Below are positions 45,022-55,421 of a stretch of 64,000 bases of DNA, in pieces; the first letter of the stretch is position 1; every line of letters begins with the position of its first letter. Origin of the DNA: Thalassospira sp. MCCC 1A01148 (lineage in GTDB: Bacteria > Pseudomonadota > Alphaproteobacteria > Rhodospirillales > Thalassospiraceae); the NCBI RefSeq assembly GCF_001613795.1, contig NZ_LPVZ01000024.1:157220-221219 (forward strand), given 5' to 3'. The notes under the pieces were generated by a model that saw only the letters and a program-made list of their open reading frames with translations, was not told where the DNA came from and did no database searches. The translations under genes were made by a program, and so were the position numbers.

Positions 45022-45711
45022 TCAGACCCCCAGATACCGGTCAGCGAGATCGTCGGTCAGCTCATTCACCGCACCGGTCCAGGCCGTGATGCCCTTTTCG
45101 ACAATCACATAGCGATCAGCGACACCTGAAAGTTCCTTAAGCGATTTATCGACCACAAGGATCGTCAGCCCCGATTGTTTAAGCTGATTGATCGCCGCCC
45201 AGATTTCCTGACGCACGACGGGTGCCAGCCCCTCGGTTGCTTCATCAAGGATCAGCAAACGTGGATTGGTCATCAGCGCCCGGCCAATTGCCAGCATCTG
45301 TTGTTCACCACCAGAAAGGGTCATGGCCTTTTGATCATGGCGTTCCGCCAGACGCGGGAACAGACCCGCGACACGATCAAAATCCCATTCGCCCGGACGG
45401 GCAGCCGCGATCAAGTTTTCGGTGACGCTAAGCTGGGCGAAGCACCGGCGTCCCTCGGGCACCAGACCAAGGCCCAGTTGGGCTGCCTTGTGCGATGGCA
45501 TTTTTGCCAGATCCTGACCGGCAAAATGGATTGAGCCATCACGATGTTCCATCATGCGACAGATGGTTTTGATCGTTGTGGTTTTGCCCATGCCGTTACG
45601 GCCCATAAGGGCGACGGCCTCGCCCTCATTCAACGACAGGTCAATGCCAAACAGGGCCTGTGACGCGCCGTAAAACGCGGTAACACCACTGAGTTCGAGA
45701 AGTGCAGTCAT
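45022..45711 (-). CDS. livF: Branched-chain/aromatic ABC transporter ATPase LivF-like
   Basis: 229 residues: Walker A GRNGMGKTT near 37-45, signature LSGGEQQMLAIGRAL near 130-144, Walker B LLILDEATEGLAP near 151-163. This is the shorter LivF type; the switch position reads LVVDKSLKEL where His is usual (LVEQN in LivF), a LivF-typical variation. The start at 45711 abuts the end of livG. In this gene set the transporter probably imports tryptophan, kynurenine or anthranilate rather than leucine. Confidence 0.85.
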   Translation of the reverse strand: MTALLELSGVTAFYGASQALFGIDLSLNEGEAVALMGRNGMGKTTTIKTICRMMEHRDGSIHFAGQDLAKMPSHKAAQLGLGLVPEGRRCFAQLSVTENLIAAARPGEWDFDRVAGLFPRLAERHDQKAMTLSGGEQQMLAIGRALMTNPRLLILDEATEGLAPVVRQEIWAAINQLKQSGLTILVVDKSLKELSGVADRYVIVEKGITAWTGAVNELTDDLADRYLGV

Positions 45712-45712
45712 A

Positions 45713-46462
45713 TCAGGCGTCCTCCCCGAGATAGGCACGTTTGACATCATCATTGCCGCGGATTTCGTCGACAGTGCCGGTGGCAATAATCCGGCCATAG
45801 ACCAGAACCGAAATCCGGTCTGCCAATGCAAAGACCGCATCCATGTCATGCTCGACCAGAAGGATCGGCGCCTGCGCACGCAAACCATCAAGGAAACCGG
45901 TCAGGCGTTTGGAGCCCTCTGGCCCCATGCCGGCCATCGGTTCATCAAGCAGAAATGCCTTGGGTTCAAGTGCAAGGGCGACGGCCATTTCAAGCTGGCG
46001 ACGTTCGCCGTGTGAAATGTCGGCTGCACGCATTTGCGCACGATCTGCCAAGCCAACCCGTTCAAGCTGTGCCATCGCCGGATCAACCAGCGACTTGTCG
46101 CCCAGAACCGGCTTAAAGAAACGAAACACCTTGCCGCTAACCGATTGGCGCGCCAACATCACGTTTTGCAGGACCGAGAATTCCGGCATAAGCGACGACA
46201 CCTGAAACGTTCGGGCCAGCCCCATGCGCGAACGTGTCACCGCATCAAATTCATTGATGTTTTGACCGTCGAAATGGATATCGCCGCGATCAGATTTGAT
46301 CTCGCCCGCGATCTGTTTGATCAGGGTGGATTTACCCGCCCCGTTCGGACCGATCAGAGCATGGATTTCGCCCGGTTGCAGATCCAGCGTGACACTGTCA
46401 CTGGCCAGCAGAGACCCGAACTGTTTGGTGACATCGGAAAGCGAAAGAATGGCATCAGACAT
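45713..46462 (-). CDS. livG: Branched-chain/aromatic ABC transporter ATPase LivG-like
   Basis: 249 residues: Walker [11 protein letters not shown] near 38-47, signature ISHGERRQLEMAVAL near 146-160 (SHGE in place of SGGQ, normal for LivG), Walker B AFLLDEPMAGMGP and switch His in LLVEHDMDAVFAL near 200. The ATG at 46462 lies within the 3' end of livM, an 8-base overlap typical of coupled Liv operons. Confidence 0.87.
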   Translation of the reverse strand: MSDAILSLSDVTKQFGSLLASDSVTLDLQPGEIHALIGPNGAGKSTLIKQIAGEIKSDRGDIHFDGQNINEFDAVTRSRMGLARTFQVSSLMPEFSVLQNVMLARQSVSGKVFRFFKPVLGDKSLVDPAMAQLERVGLADRAQMRAADISHGERRQLEMAVALALEPKAFLLDEPMAGMGPEGSKRLTGFLDGLRAQAPILLVEHDMDAVFALADRISVLVYGRIIATGTVDEIRGNDDVKRAYLGEDA

Positions 46463-47441
46463 GTTTACGCTCCCCCGCCAGAACACCGACAAGACCACCG
46501 CGCGCGAACAGCACGACCAGAAGCAGCAACACGCCCAATGGCAACTGCCAGAATTCCCAGACACCCCCCAGAAGATGTTCGAGAATGATGTAAAGTGCCG
46601 CACCGGCAAGCGGGCCGAACAGACGGCCTACCCCGCCCAAAATGACAAACACCATGATTTCCCCTGACATATGCCAGGACAGCATCGTCGGGCTGACAAA
46701 GCGGTTGAGGTCGGCATAAAGCGCACCGGCAAGGGCGGTGATCATGGCCGAAATCACAAAGGCCACCAGTCGTATGCGAAACGGCGCAATGCCAACGGCA
46801 GTCATACGTTGCGGGTTCTGACGCGCCCCCTGAAGGGCAAGGCCGAACCGGGACCGGATCAGAACAGCCGAAAATACCATTGCAATCGCCAGCATCGCGG
46901 CACAAAGGGCAAAGAAGCTGATCGGATCAAGGGTGTTAATCCCCGGGAAGCCGTTGCGCACATAAATCGACAACCCGTCTTCACCACCATAGGCCGGCCA
47001 TGAAATCGCGAAGTAATAGATCATCTGCGCGAAGGCCAGCGTGATCATGATGAAATAGACACCGCTGGTGCGAAGCGTGATCACCCCGATCACAAGCGCG
47101 ACCAATGCCGAAAAAATCAGGGCGACAATCCAGATAACAATCATCTGGGTCGTGCCTTCGATCAGAAACGGGCTTTCCATGATCGGTTCATAGTTCAGCG
47201 CATGACTTGCAAGAATACCTGCTGCATAACCGCCGATGCCAAAGAACGCCGCATGGCCAAATGACACAAGCCCGCCATAACCAAGCACAAGGTTGAGCCC
47301 TACCCCCGCCATGGCAAAAATCGCAACCTTTGTGGCAAGGGTGATGATGAATGGTTCATCCATGCCAAGCGCGATCAACGGTACGGCGACCAGCGCAATG
47401 GCAAGAATGGAATTGATAAGAAACTCGCGGTTCATGGTCAT
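46455..47441 (-). CDS. livM: Branched-chain/aromatic ABC transporter permease LivM-like
   Basis: 328 residues with eight to ten hydrophobic segments, GLNLVLGYGGLVSFGHAAFFGIGGYAAGIL near 47-76 (LivM signature) and the ATPase-contact loop GARQNPQRMTAVGI near 210-223. It overlaps livG at its end and touches the end of livH at its start. Confidence 0.88.
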   Translation of the reverse strand: MTMNREFLINSILAIALVAVPLIALGMDEPFIITLATKVAIFAMAGVGLNLVLGYGGLVSFGHAAFFGIGGYAAGILASHALNYEPIMESPFLIEGTTQMIVIWIVALIFSALVALVIGVITLRTSGVYFIMITLAFAQMIYYFAISWPAYGGEDGLSIYVRNGFPGINTLDPISFFALCAAMLAIAMVFSAVLIRSRFGLALQGARQNPQRMTAVGIAPFRIRLVAFVISAMITALAGALYADLNRFVSPTMLSWHMSGEIMVFVILGGVGRLFGPLAGAALYIILEHLLGGVWEFWQLPLGVLLLLVVLFARGGLVGVLAGERKHV

Positions 47442-48358
47442 CAGGAAGTCGCCCCGAACAGACCGCTTGGCCGCAGGAACAGAACCAGCGCCATCACGAT
47501 ATAAATCAACATGGATGCCAGTGCGGAGCCAATGGCCGTCGCACTTGACGGATCAAGGAAGGTCGCAAAAGCATGCGGCAACAGGAAACGCCCCATAGTA
47601 TCGGTAAATCCGACCAGCAAAGAGCCAACAAGCGCCCCCTTGATCGAGCCGATGCCGCCAATGACGATCACAACAAAGGCCAAAATCAGAACCGGTTCGC
47701 CCATGCCAACCTGTACCGATTGTGTCGTGCCGACAAAGGCACCGGCCAGCCCGGCCAGGGCCGCACCAAGGGCAAATACGATGGTGTAAAGACGATCAAT
47801 ATCGACACCAAGGGCGGCGATCATGCCACGATCGGCCTCGCCCGCACGGATGCGGATGCCCAGACGGGTTTTGCCGATCAACAAGAACAAACCGACCGCA
47901 ACAGCAAGCCCGGCAACAATAATAGCCAAACGGAAAAGCGGGTATTGCGAACCGCCCGGCAGGATAACTGTGCCGGTCAGGAAATCAGGCACGCTTAAAA
48001 ACAGCGGGAAGGATCCGAAAATCCAGCGTGTGCCTTCGGAAAAAATCAAAATAAGCGCAAATGTCGCCAGAACCTGATCAAGGTGATCACGGTTATAAAG
48101 ACGGCGAATAATCAACATTTCGACCAGTGCACCGGCGATGGCAGCCGCCATCAGACTGGCCACAAGTCCCAGCCAGAAAGAACCGGTCCATGCAGCCACC
48201 GCCGCACAGGCAAATGCACCGACCATATAGAGCGAGCCATGGGCAAGGTTAATCAGCCCCATCACACCGAAAACCAGCGTCAGCCCCGATGCCATCAAGA
48301 ACAGCATCACCCCGGACTGAAGGCCGTTTAACAGCTGCTCCAGAAAAAGAGAAAACAT
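47441..48358 (-). CDS. livH: Branched-chain/aromatic ABC transporter permease LivH-like
   Basis: 305 residues: QLLNGLQSGVMLFLMASGLTLVFGVMGLINLAHGSLYM near 7-44 is the LivH N-terminal pattern, and IRAGEADRGMIAALGVDIDRLY near 185-206 is the ATPase-contact loop. The ATG at 48358 is preferred over 48376. A 133-base gap with two inverted repeats separates it from the binding protein gene. Confidence 0.88.
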   Translation of the reverse strand: MFSLFLEQLLNGLQSGVMLFLMASGLTLVFGVMGLINLAHGSLYMVGAFACAAVAAWTGSFWLGLVASLMAAAIAGALVEMLIIRRLYNRDHLDQVLATFALILIFSEGTRWIFGSFPLFLSVPDFLTGTVILPGGSQYPLFRLAIIVAGLAVAVGLFLLIGKTRLGIRIRAGEADRGMIAALGVDIDRLYTIVFALGAALAGLAGAFVGTTQSVQVGMGEPVLILAFVVIVIGGIGSIKGALVGSLLVGFTDTMGRFLLPHAFATFLDPSSATAIGSALASMLIYIVMALVLFLRPSGLFGATS

Positions 48359-48384
48359 TATTGGAAACTCCGTCACAAGGTATA

Positions 48385-48471
48385 GGGTCCAAACTCATGC
48401 ACATAGTCGTCCCGGTCATGCGAATGAGTTTGGACCCCAGGGGACCGATTACAAAATCGAAACCGGTCCCC
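48385..48471 (-). other. Two consecutive inverted repeats between livK and livH
   Basis: GGGTCCAAACTCAT (48385-48398) and ATGAGTTTGGACCC (48424-48437) form a perfect 14-bp stem with a 25-base loop. GGGGACCG (48440-48447) and CGGTCCCC (48464-48471) form a second, 8-bp stem. In the leftward transcript both lie just after the binding protein gene. They probably stabilise its mRNA or attenuate transcription into the permease genes. Confidence 0.6.
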
Positions 48472-48491
48472 GGCCTCTTGTCAGCTCTTTA

Positions 48492-49631
48492 TTACATCGA
48501 GCATTCTGACGCATAGGCGTCAGAGTGATCCGTCAGTGCGGTGCCAACGATCTTGTTGGTCAGGATATCGCCTTCTTTGACGACTTCACGAACATACAGA
48601 TCCTGGATCGGGTGCTGGTTCGGACCGAAAGTGAACTTGCCACGCACGGAATTGAAATCAGCCGCACGCAGGGCTTCACGGAACGCATCCTTGTCGGAGA
48701 TGCTTGCCTTATCCATTGCCGACAACAGCAGGTTGGCAGTATCGAAGCCGAACGATGCATAAAGCGACGGCAGACGATCATATTCTGCCTTGAAGCTTTC
48801 AACGAAGGCCGCATTGGTCGGGTTGTCGATGTCTTTGGACCAGTTCGAGGTGTTTTTCACCCCGAGTGCTGCGTCACCAACGGCACCAAGGATACCCTGA
48901 TCCATCGAGAAAGCCGGACCAATCAGCGGCTTGTCGACGCCAGACTGGGCGTACTGTTTCATGAACGCGATGCCCATGCCACCCGGCAGGAAGAAGAAGA
49001 CGTGATCCGCATCCGACGCACGAATTTGCGCGATTTCGGCTGCATAGTCCGTCTGACCAAGCTTGGTGTAAACTTCGTCGGTGATATCGCCAAAGAAGTA
49101 ACGCTTGAACCCGGTCAGGGAGTCTTTACCGGCCGGATAGTTCGGCGCAAGGATGAACGCCTTTTCATAACCGGCACTTGATGCGTATCCACCGGCTGCT
49201 TCGTGCAGGTTGTCGTTCTGATAGGAAACGCTGAAATAGTTCTTGTTGCAGCCACGACCAGCCAGTTGCGACGGTGCTGCGTTAACCGACATGTAGATCT
49301 TGTCCTGAGCCACTGCAGACGGTACCACCGCCACCGCAAGGTTCGACCAGATGATACCGGTCAGGACATCAACCTTTTCCTGCTGGATCATTTTATCAGC
49401 AAGCTGAACAGCAACATCGGGTTTGCGCTGGTCATCCTCGATAACAACTTCGAGATCCGGATTGTTTGCCTGTTTGACAGCAAGCATGAAGCCATCACGT
49501 GCATCAATCCCAAGCCCGGCACCACCACCAGAAAGCGTGGTGATCATGCCAACCTTGACCGGCTCTGCCTGCGCAGCACCGGCAGCAAGCAATGCTGCAG
49601 CTGCTGCAATGGTTGTCTTAATACCCTTCAT
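48492..49631 (-). CDS. livK: ABC transporter periplasmic binding protein, LivK/J-like
   Basis: 379 residues with a Sec signal (MKGIKTTIAAAAALLAAGAAQAEP, cleavage near 22) and the type 1 periplasmic-binding-protein fold: VGMITTLSGGGAGLGIDARDGFMLAVKQA, then VVIEDDQRKPDVAVQLADKMI. The AGRGCNKNYFSVSYQND segment near 118-134 is the usual ligand-entry loop. This subgroup often binds aromatic acids. Lying just after kynA, it likely binds tryptophan, kynurenine or anthranilate. The ATG at 49631 follows GGAGGCTT. Confidence 0.83.
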   Translation of the reverse strand: MKGIKTTIAAAAALLAAGAAQAEPVKVGMITTLSGGGAGLGIDARDGFMLAVKQANNPDLEVVIEDDQRKPDVAVQLADKMIQQEKVDVLTGIIWSNLAVAVVPSAVAQDKIYMSVNAAPSQLAGRGCNKNYFSVSYQNDNLHEAAGGYASSAGYEKAFILAPNYPAGKDSLTGFKRYFFGDITDEVYTKLGQTDYAAEIAQIRASDADHVFFFLPGGMGIAFMKQYAQSGVDKPLIGPAFSMDQGILGAVGDAALGVKNTSNWSKDIDNPTNAAFVESFKAEYDRLPSLYASFGFDTANLLLSAMDKASISDKDAFREALRAADFNSVRGKFTFGPNQHPIQDLYVREVVKEGDILTNKIVGTALTDHSDAYASECSM

Positions 49632-49768
49632 TAAAGCCTCCGTGTTTATACAATTTTTCATTTAGCAACACGTTGATCCCACGACATTTATGTCTTTGTG
49701 CGTCGCGGTTTTTGTGAACCTGATGCCTGCCCCTGATTTTGCAGTATTTGCATCCGGTCCGTCCATCC

Positions 49769-50614
49769 TCAAAGCGATGTTCTTACCCGCCAGAGTTCCG
49801 GAAACAGTTCTATTTCCAACATTTTTTTAAGGTAGCTCACACCACCAGTTCCCCCGGTACCGCGTTTAAAACCAATAACGCGTTCAACCGTGGTCACGTG
49901 GTTAAAGCGCCAACGACGGAAATAGTCTTCAAAATCGACCAGCTTTTCAGCCAGCTCATACAACGACCAGTGTTTGGCCGGATCGCTGTAAACCTTGTGC
50001 CATGCTGCGATGACTGCGTCATCGGGCGCATAGGGTGCCGAAACATCCCGGTTCAGGACATTGGCGGGCACCTCAATTCCCTCGGCATGCAACAAACGCA
50101 ATGCTTCGTCATACAGGCTGGGTGTTGCCAGTTCCGCCTTGAGCATTGCGGTAATGTCTTCGCGGTGCGCGTGGGGGCGCAACATGGCGTGATTGCGATT
50201 GCCCAGCATGAACTCGATCAAGCGGTACTGAAAGGACTGAAACCCCGATGACGGTCCAAGTGCATCACGAAACGTCGTGTAGTCGCTGGGCGTCATGGTG
50301 CGCAGGACGTCCCAGGCATTATTCAGCTGTTCAAAGATGCGCGACACGCGTGCCAGCATCTTGAACGCCGGGCGCAGATCACCACCGTGGATCGCTTGCC
50401 GCGCGGCACTGATTTCGCGAATGGCAAGTTTCATCCAGAGTTCCGACGTCTGGTGCTGGATGATAAACAGCATCTCGTCATGGGCATCAGATTTGGGATG
50501 CTGCGCGGTCAGGATCGCATCAAGCGACAGATAGTCCCCATAAGACATCTGATCGGAGAAATCGGTGCGCGCGCCTTCGGTGCTTGGATCATATGGTTTG
50601 GTGTGTTTTGCCAT
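49769..50614 (-). CDS. kynA: Tryptophan 2,3-dioxygenase
   Basis: 281 residues. Haem-dependent opening of the indole ring to N-formylkynurenine. Family segments: [13 protein letters not shown] near 23-35, [18 protein letters not shown] near 46-63 (distal His), [18 protein letters not shown] near 121-138, [31 protein letters not shown] near 228-258 with the axial His and the mobile GTGGT loop. It ends the run of catabolic genes before the importer genes and lies 2 bases after kynU. Confidence 0.94.
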   Translation of the reverse strand: MAKHTKPYDPSTEGARTDFSDQMSYGDYLSLDAILTAQHPKSDAHDEMLFIIQHQTSELWMKLAIREISAARQAIHGGDLRPAFKMLARVSRIFEQLNNAWDVLRTMTPSDYTTFRDALGPSSGFQSFQYRLIEFMLGNRNHAMLRPHAHREDITAMLKAELATPSLYDEALRLLHAEGIEVPANVLNRDVSAPYAPDDAVIAAWHKVYSDPAKHWSLYELAEKLVDFEDYFRRWRFNHVTTVERVIGFKRGTGGTGGVSYLKKMLEIELFPELWRVRTSL

Positions 50615-50616
50615 GA

Positions 50617-51810
50617 TCAGGTCACCGCATTGCGTTTATGAAATTCCGGCTTGTCCCAGGCACGGCTTTCCATGATGTCTGCAAGGATTTTGATCGCACC
50701 ATCTACATCGCCATTGTCGATATAAAGCGGGGTAAAGCCAAAGCGGATGACGTCAGGTGCGCGGAAATCACCAATGACACCGCGCGCGATCAAGGCCTGC
50801 ATAACCGCATAGCCCTGATCAAACTTGAACGATACCTGTGACCCACGTTCTTCGGGGTTGCGCGGACTTGCCAGCTCCAGCATCGGACAGCTTGCCTCAA
50901 CCCCGGCGATGAATTGTTCACATAGTTCGATACTGCGTTTGCGGATATCGGCCATCTCGATGCCGTCCCATGCCTTCATGGCTTCTTCCAACACCGTCAT
51001 CTGAATGACAGGCGGCGTTCCCACGCGCATACGCGATACATCCGCAGCCGGGGTATAATCGGGATCAAAGGCAAAGGGTGCCGCATGGCCAAGCCAACCC
51101 GAAAGCGCCGGACGGGCGACCTTGGCATGATCAGGCCGGACATAGATAAAGGCCGGCGCACCCGGTCCGCCGTTGAGATACTTATAGGTACAACCCACCG
51201 CAAAATCGGCATTGCACCCGGCCAAATCAACCGGCACAGCCCCGGCTGAATGCGCCAGATCCCAAATCACCAGCGCACCGGCGGCATGGGCCAGTTCAGT
51301 GATGCGTTTCATGTCATGCATCCGACCCGTGCGGTAATCCACCTGGGTCAACATCAATACAGCCAGATCCTCGTTGATCAGGCTTTCGACATCTTCCGGG
51401 TTCGGTGTTTTCAATACATGACCACGATCAAGCGACTTGATCAGTCCATCTGCCATATAAAGATCGGTCGGGAAGTTGCCGTTATCAGAAACAATTACCT
51501 TGCGATCCGGGCGCATTTCAAGCGCACTTGCAAGCGCCTGATAGACCTTGATCGACAGGGTATCCCCCATCACCACAGTACCGGGTGCCGCCCCGATCAA
51601 ACGCGCGACAAGATTGCCGACACGTTCGGGTTGCTCCATCCATTTGGCATCGTTCCAGCCACGGATAAGCATTTCCCCCCATTCCTGTTCGATCATCTCC
51701 TTGGCACGGTTTGCAGCCGTTTTCGGCAGCATGCCAAGCGAGTTCCCATCAAGGTAAATCACACCTTCGGGAATATGGAACAGGGATTTGGTGGCGGCAA
51801 AGTCGGTCAT
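50617..51810 (-). CDS. kynU: Kynureninase
   Basis: 397 residues. PLP-dependent cleavage of kynurenine to anthranilate and alanine. Seen are [13 protein letters not shown] near 18-30, [14 protein letters not shown] near 154-167, [15 protein letters not shown] near 182-196 and Schiff-base Lys210 in [14 protein letters not shown]. The start overlaps the end of the CoA ligase gene by 4 bases. Confidence 0.94.
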   Translation of the reverse strand: MTDFAATKSLFHIPEGVIYLDGNSLGMLPKTAANRAKEMIEQEWGEMLIRGWNDAKWMEQPERVGNLVARLIGAAPGTVVMGDTLSIKVYQALASALEMRPDRKVIVSDNGNFPTDLYMADGLIKSLDRGHVLKTPNPEDVESLINEDLAVLMLTQVDYRTGRMHDMKRITELAHAAGALVIWDLAHSAGAVPVDLAGCNADFAVGCTYKYLNGGPGAPAFIYVRPDHAKVARPALSGWLGHAAPFAFDPDYTPAADVSRMRVGTPPVIQMTVLEEAMKAWDGIEMADIRKRSIELCEQFIAGVEASCPMLELASPRNPEERGSQVSFKFDQGYAVMQALIARGVIGDFRAPDVIRFGFTPLYIDNGDVDGAIKILADIMESRAWDKPEFHKRNAVT

Positions 51811-53432
51811 GCAGACGGTTCCTGTTTCAGTCTGAAGCGCTGGATTTTTCCAGTCGCGGTTTTTGGTAACGCCTCGATAAAGACGACGGAGCGCGGGTAT
51901 TTAAACGGCGCAATGGTCGCTTTTACATGATCCTGAAGCGCCTTGGCCATCTCTGGTGTCGGATGGAAACCGTCTGCCAGAACGATATGGGCTTGAACGA
52001 TCGTACCGCGTTCTTCATCGGGTGCGCCAACAACCGCACATTCCGCGACCGAAGCATGTGCTAACAACGCCGCCTCGACCTCTGGCCCGGCAATATTATA
52101 GCCCGATGACACGATCATATCGTCGTTGCGTGCGGCAAAGTGATAATAGCCGTCTTCATCCACAAAGAACGCGTCCCCGGTCAGGTTCCAGCCATCGCGC
52201 ACATAAACGCTTTGCCGCACATCATCAAGATAACGGCAACCTGTGGGTCCCCGCACAGCAAGTCGTCCAACGGTTCCAACCGGAACTTCGTTCATGTCGT
52301 TATCAACGATTTTGGCCTCATATCCCTTAACCGGGCGGCCGGTGCAGGCCTGATGGCTGTCGCCAAAGCGGTTGGAGATAAAGATATGGAGCATCTCGGT
52401 CGCACCAATACCATCAAGCATCGGCTTGCCGGTTTTTTCCATCCACGCTTCATAGACCGGGGCGGGCAGGGTTTCCCCCGCCGAAACGGCCGCACGAAGG
52501 GATGAAAGGTCCGCACCATCTTCCATGGCCGACAACATCACGCGATACGCGGTCGGCGCTGTGAAACACACGGTCGCCTTATAGGTTTCGATGATTTCGA
52601 TCATGTTGGGCGGGGACGCCTTTTCAAGCAGCGTCGCCGTCGCCCCGAAACGCAACGGAAAGATCGCAAGCCCACCAAGGCCAAAGGTAAAGGCCAGCGG
52701 CGGGGACCCGACAAACACGTCATCGGGCGTTACATTCAGCACTTCCTTGGCATAACCATCAGCAATGATCAGAAGATCCCGGTGGAAATGCATGGTGGCC
52801 TTTGGACTGCCCGTGGTGCCCGATGTAAAGCCAAGCAAAGCAACATCATCACGCCCGGTCTTGACCGCTTCGAATTTGACCGATTTGGTCAGGGCAATGC
52901 GATCAAGCTCCGCATCATGATTGGCCGTACCATCAAAGCCGATGACCTTTTTAAGGAACTTGCTTTCCTTGGCGCACGCCACCAGTTCATCCATCAGGCG
53001 GGTATCGCACAGGGCAAACTCGATCTCGGCCTTGTCAACGATCTGGCCCAACTCGCCAGCACGCAGCATCGGCATGGTATTGACCACAACCGCCCCGGCT
53101 TTGGTCGCCGCCAGCCAGCAGGCCACCATTGCAGGGTTGTTGGCCGAACGGATCAGGATGCGGTTGCCGGGCTTGACACCGTAATCCTCGGCAAGTGCAT
53201 GGGCGATCCGGTTCGTCCAGTCTGCCAGTTCCTTATAGGTACGCTGACGTCCGTTGCCGATCAGGGCTGTGTTATCGCCGAATCCCTGTTCGACCATTTT
53301 GTCGGTCAGTTCGACCCCGGCGTTCAGATATTCGGGATAATCAAACCCATCCAGATTGATTTCCGGCCATTCTGCAAACGGGGGCAATTTATCCCGTGTG
53401 AAGCTATCGGTATGTGCGGTTGGTCCGAGCAT
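51807..53432 (-). CDS. 2-aminobenzoate-CoA ligase (AMP-forming)
   Basis: 541 residues of the ANL superfamily: P-loop LLGFTSGTTGSPKAT near 200-214, GIGATEML near 337, the Asp in NLTGDAFFVDEDGYYHFAARNDDMI near 421-445, and catalytic Lys in PKTATGKIQRFRL near the C-terminus. The overall sequence resembles benzoate/2-aminobenzoate-CoA ligases. Activates anthranilate from KynU to 2-aminobenzoyl-CoA, the substrate of the monooxygenase/reductase at the head of the operon. Benzoate or salicylate use cannot be excluded. Confidence 0.83.
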   Translation of the reverse strand: MLGPTAHTDSFTRDKLPPFAEWPEINLDGFDYPEYLNAGVELTDKMVEQGFGDNTALIGNGRQRTYKELADWTNRIAHALAEDYGVKPGNRILIRSANNPAMVACWLAATKAGAVVVNTMPMLRAGELGQIVDKAEIEFALCDTRLMDELVACAKESKFLKKVIGFDGTANHDAELDRIALTKSVKFEAVKTGRDDVALLGFTSGTTGSPKATMHFHRDLLIIADGYAKEVLNVTPDDVFVGSPPLAFTFGLGGLAIFPLRFGATATLLEKASPPNMIEIIETYKATVCFTAPTAYRVMLSAMEDGADLSSLRAAVSAGETLPAPVYEAWMEKTGKPMLDGIGATEMLHIFISNRFGDSHQACTGRPVKGYEAKIVDNDMNEVPVGTVGRLAVRGPTGCRYLDDVRQSVYVRDGWNLTGDAFFVDEDGYYHFAARNDDMIVSSGYNIAGPEVEAALLAHASVAECAVVGAPDEERGTIVQAHIVLADGFHPTPEMAKALQDHVKATIAPFKYPRSVVFIEALPKTATGKIQRFRLKQEPSA

Positions 53433-53457
53433 TGTGAAGTCCCTGATACAGCCATTA

Positions 53458-54609
53458 TTACGCCAGCGTTTGCCGTGCGATGATTATTTTCTGGACGTCG
53501 GATGCGCCTTCATAAATGCGAAGAGCGCGGATTTCCCGGTAAAGCGATTCAACGATGTGCCCGCTGCGCACACCATCGCCACCATGGATTTGCACCGCCT
53601 TATCAATGACGGTTTGTGCATGATCTGTTGAATAAAGTTTGGCCATCGCCGCTTCGCGACTGACGCGCGCAGCACCACTGTCCTTAAGCCAGGCGGCGCG
53701 ATAAACCAGAAGGGCCGAGGCATCTATATCAAGCGCCATGTCCGCGACATGCCCCTGGACCATCTGCAGATCAAAAAGTGGCGCGCCAAACAGTTCGCGT
53801 TCCTGAACGCGGGTGATGGTTTCATCAAGCGCCCGTCTGGCAAAGCCAAGAGCGGCCGCGGCAACGGTTGACCGGAAAACATCCAGAACCGACATCGCGA
53901 TCTTGAACCCATCCCCACCCTTGCCCATCAGGGCGGAAGCCGGAATACGGCAATTGGTAAATTTCAAACGTGCCAAAGGATGCGGGGCGATGGTGTGCAG
54001 ACGTTCCGCGATTTCAAAGCCGGGCAGGTCCGCCGGAACGATGAAGGCCGAAAGACCCTTGGCACCGGGGGCTTCACCGGTGCGGGCAAAGACACAATAG
54101 AAATCAGCGATGCCGCCATTGGAAATCCATGTCTTTTCGCCATTCAGGACGAAGTCATCACCATCACGTTTGGCTTCAAGCGCAATATTGGCAACATCCG
54201 AACCTGATTGCGGTTCGGTCAATGCAAAGGCGGCAATCGCCTTGCCGGAACGTACTTTTGGCAACCAGTTATCTTTCTGGTCGGTTGTTCCAAACAAGGA
54301 GATTGCGCCACTCCCCAACCCCTGCATCGCAAATGAAAAATCCGCAAGCCCGTCATGGCGCGCCAGTGTTTCACGGATCAGGCAAAGCGATCTGACATCA
54401 AGCTTCGACCCCACATCATCCGGATCAATCGCCGCATGGCGCAACCAGTCGCCACCGGCAAGACGTGCCACAAGGTCGCGACAGGCCGCATCGACATCCC
54501 CGTGGTCAATGCCCTTGATGTTGGCCGCGGCCCAATCATCAAGCTTGGCCGCCAGTTCACGATGGCGATCTTCAAAGAATGGCCAATCAAGATAGGTCTT
54601 ATCTGCCAT
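53458..54609 (-). CDS. Acyl-CoA dehydrogenase
   Basis: 383 residues of the flavin acyl-CoA dehydrogenase fold: [39 protein letters not shown] near 125-163 (FAD site), and the C-terminal [33 protein letters not shown] with the usual catalytic Glu in YEGASD. In this operon it should desaturate a ring-derived dicarboxyl- or oxo-acyl-CoA. Its ATG overlaps the stop of the crotonase gene by 1 base. Confidence 0.85.
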   Translation of the reverse strand: MADKTYLDWPFFEDRHRELAAKLDDWAAANIKGIDHGDVDAACRDLVARLAGGDWLRHAAIDPDDVGSKLDVRSLCLIRETLARHDGLADFSFAMQGLGSGAISLFGTTDQKDNWLPKVRSGKAIAAFALTEPQSGSDVANIALEAKRDGDDFVLNGEKTWISNGGIADFYCVFARTGEAPGAKGLSAFIVPADLPGFEIAERLHTIAPHPLARLKFTNCRIPASALMGKGGDGFKIAMSVLDVFRSTVAAAALGFARRALDETITRVQERELFGAPLFDLQMVQGHVADMALDIDASALLVYRAAWLKDSGAARVSREAAMAKLYSTDHAQTVIDKAVQIHGGDGVRSGHIVESLYREIRALRIYEGASDVQKIIIARQTLA

Positions 54610-55421
54610 CAGTCGCCCTCGAAAACCGGTTTTTCCTTGGCAACGAATGCCTTGTAGGCACGATTGAAATCCTCGGTCTGCATGCAGATTGCCTGCGCCT
54701 GTGCTTCGGACTCAATCGCCTGCTCGATGGACATATTCCATTCCTGGGCCAGCATGGTTTTGGTCATCATGTGACCGAAGTTCGGCCCCTTGGAAATGCG
54801 TGTCGCCAGCTCAATGGCTTCTGCTTCAAGAACATCTGCCTCGACAAGGCGGTTATAGAATCCCCAACGCTCGCCTTCCTCCGCCGACATGGATCGGCCG
54901 GTATAAAGAAGCTCTGCCGCCCGGCCCTGTCCAATGATGCGTGGCAGGATGGCACATGCCCCCATGTCACATCCGGCAAGCCCGACCCGGGTAAACAGGA
55001 ACGCGGTTTTGGATGCTTCTGTCGCCAGACGCAGATCAGATGCCATGGCAATGATCGCCCCGGCCCCGACACAAACACCATCCACGGCCGCAATCACAGG
55101 TTTGCCACAGCCAATGATCGCCTTGACCAGATCACCGGTCATGCGGGTGAATTCCAAAAGGCCCTTCATGTCCTTGTCGATCAGCGGACCGATAATGTCA
55201 TGCACATCCCCGCCAGAACAGAAATTGCCCCCGTTCGATCCAAACACGACCGCCTTGACGTCATCAGCATAGACCAGATCACGGAATGTATCGCGAAGCT
55301 CGGCATAGCTGTCAAACGTCAACGGGTTCTTGCGATTCGGGCGATCAAGCGAGATGACCGCAACGTCGCCTTCCATGCGCCAGTTGAAATGTTTGGGCGT
55401 GATGTTTGCCATCTTAGTCAT
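54609..55421 (-). CDS. Crotonase-superfamily protein lacking hydratase glutamates; possible ring-opening hydrolase
   Basis: 270 residues with the crotonase oxyanion-hole segment [13 protein letters not shown] near 64-76. Both glutamates needed for enoyl-CoA hydration are absent: I123 ([12 protein letters not shown]) and R145 (FLFTRVGL) occupy their places. Asp152 in [10 protein letters not shown] aligns by eye with the Asp of MenB and of BadI, the 2-ketocyclohexanecarboxyl-CoA hydrolase that opens a ring. It may therefore cleave the ring after 2-aminobenzoyl-CoA reduction; this is inference. It overlaps the MarR gene by 8 bases at its start. Confidence 0.8.
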   Translation of the reverse strand: MTKMANITPKHFNWRMEGDVAVISLDRPNRKNPLTFDSYAELRDTFRDLVYADDVKAVVFGSNGGNFCSGGDVHDIIGPLIDKDMKGLLEFTRMTGDLVKAIIGCGKPVIAAVDGVCVGAGAIIAMASDLRLATEASKTAFLFTRVGLAGCDMGACAILPRIIGQGRAAELLYTGRSMSAEEGERWGFYNRLVEADVLEAEAIELATRISKGPNFGHMMTKTMLAQEWNMSIEQAIESEAQAQAICMQTEDFNRAYKAFVAKEKPVFEGD

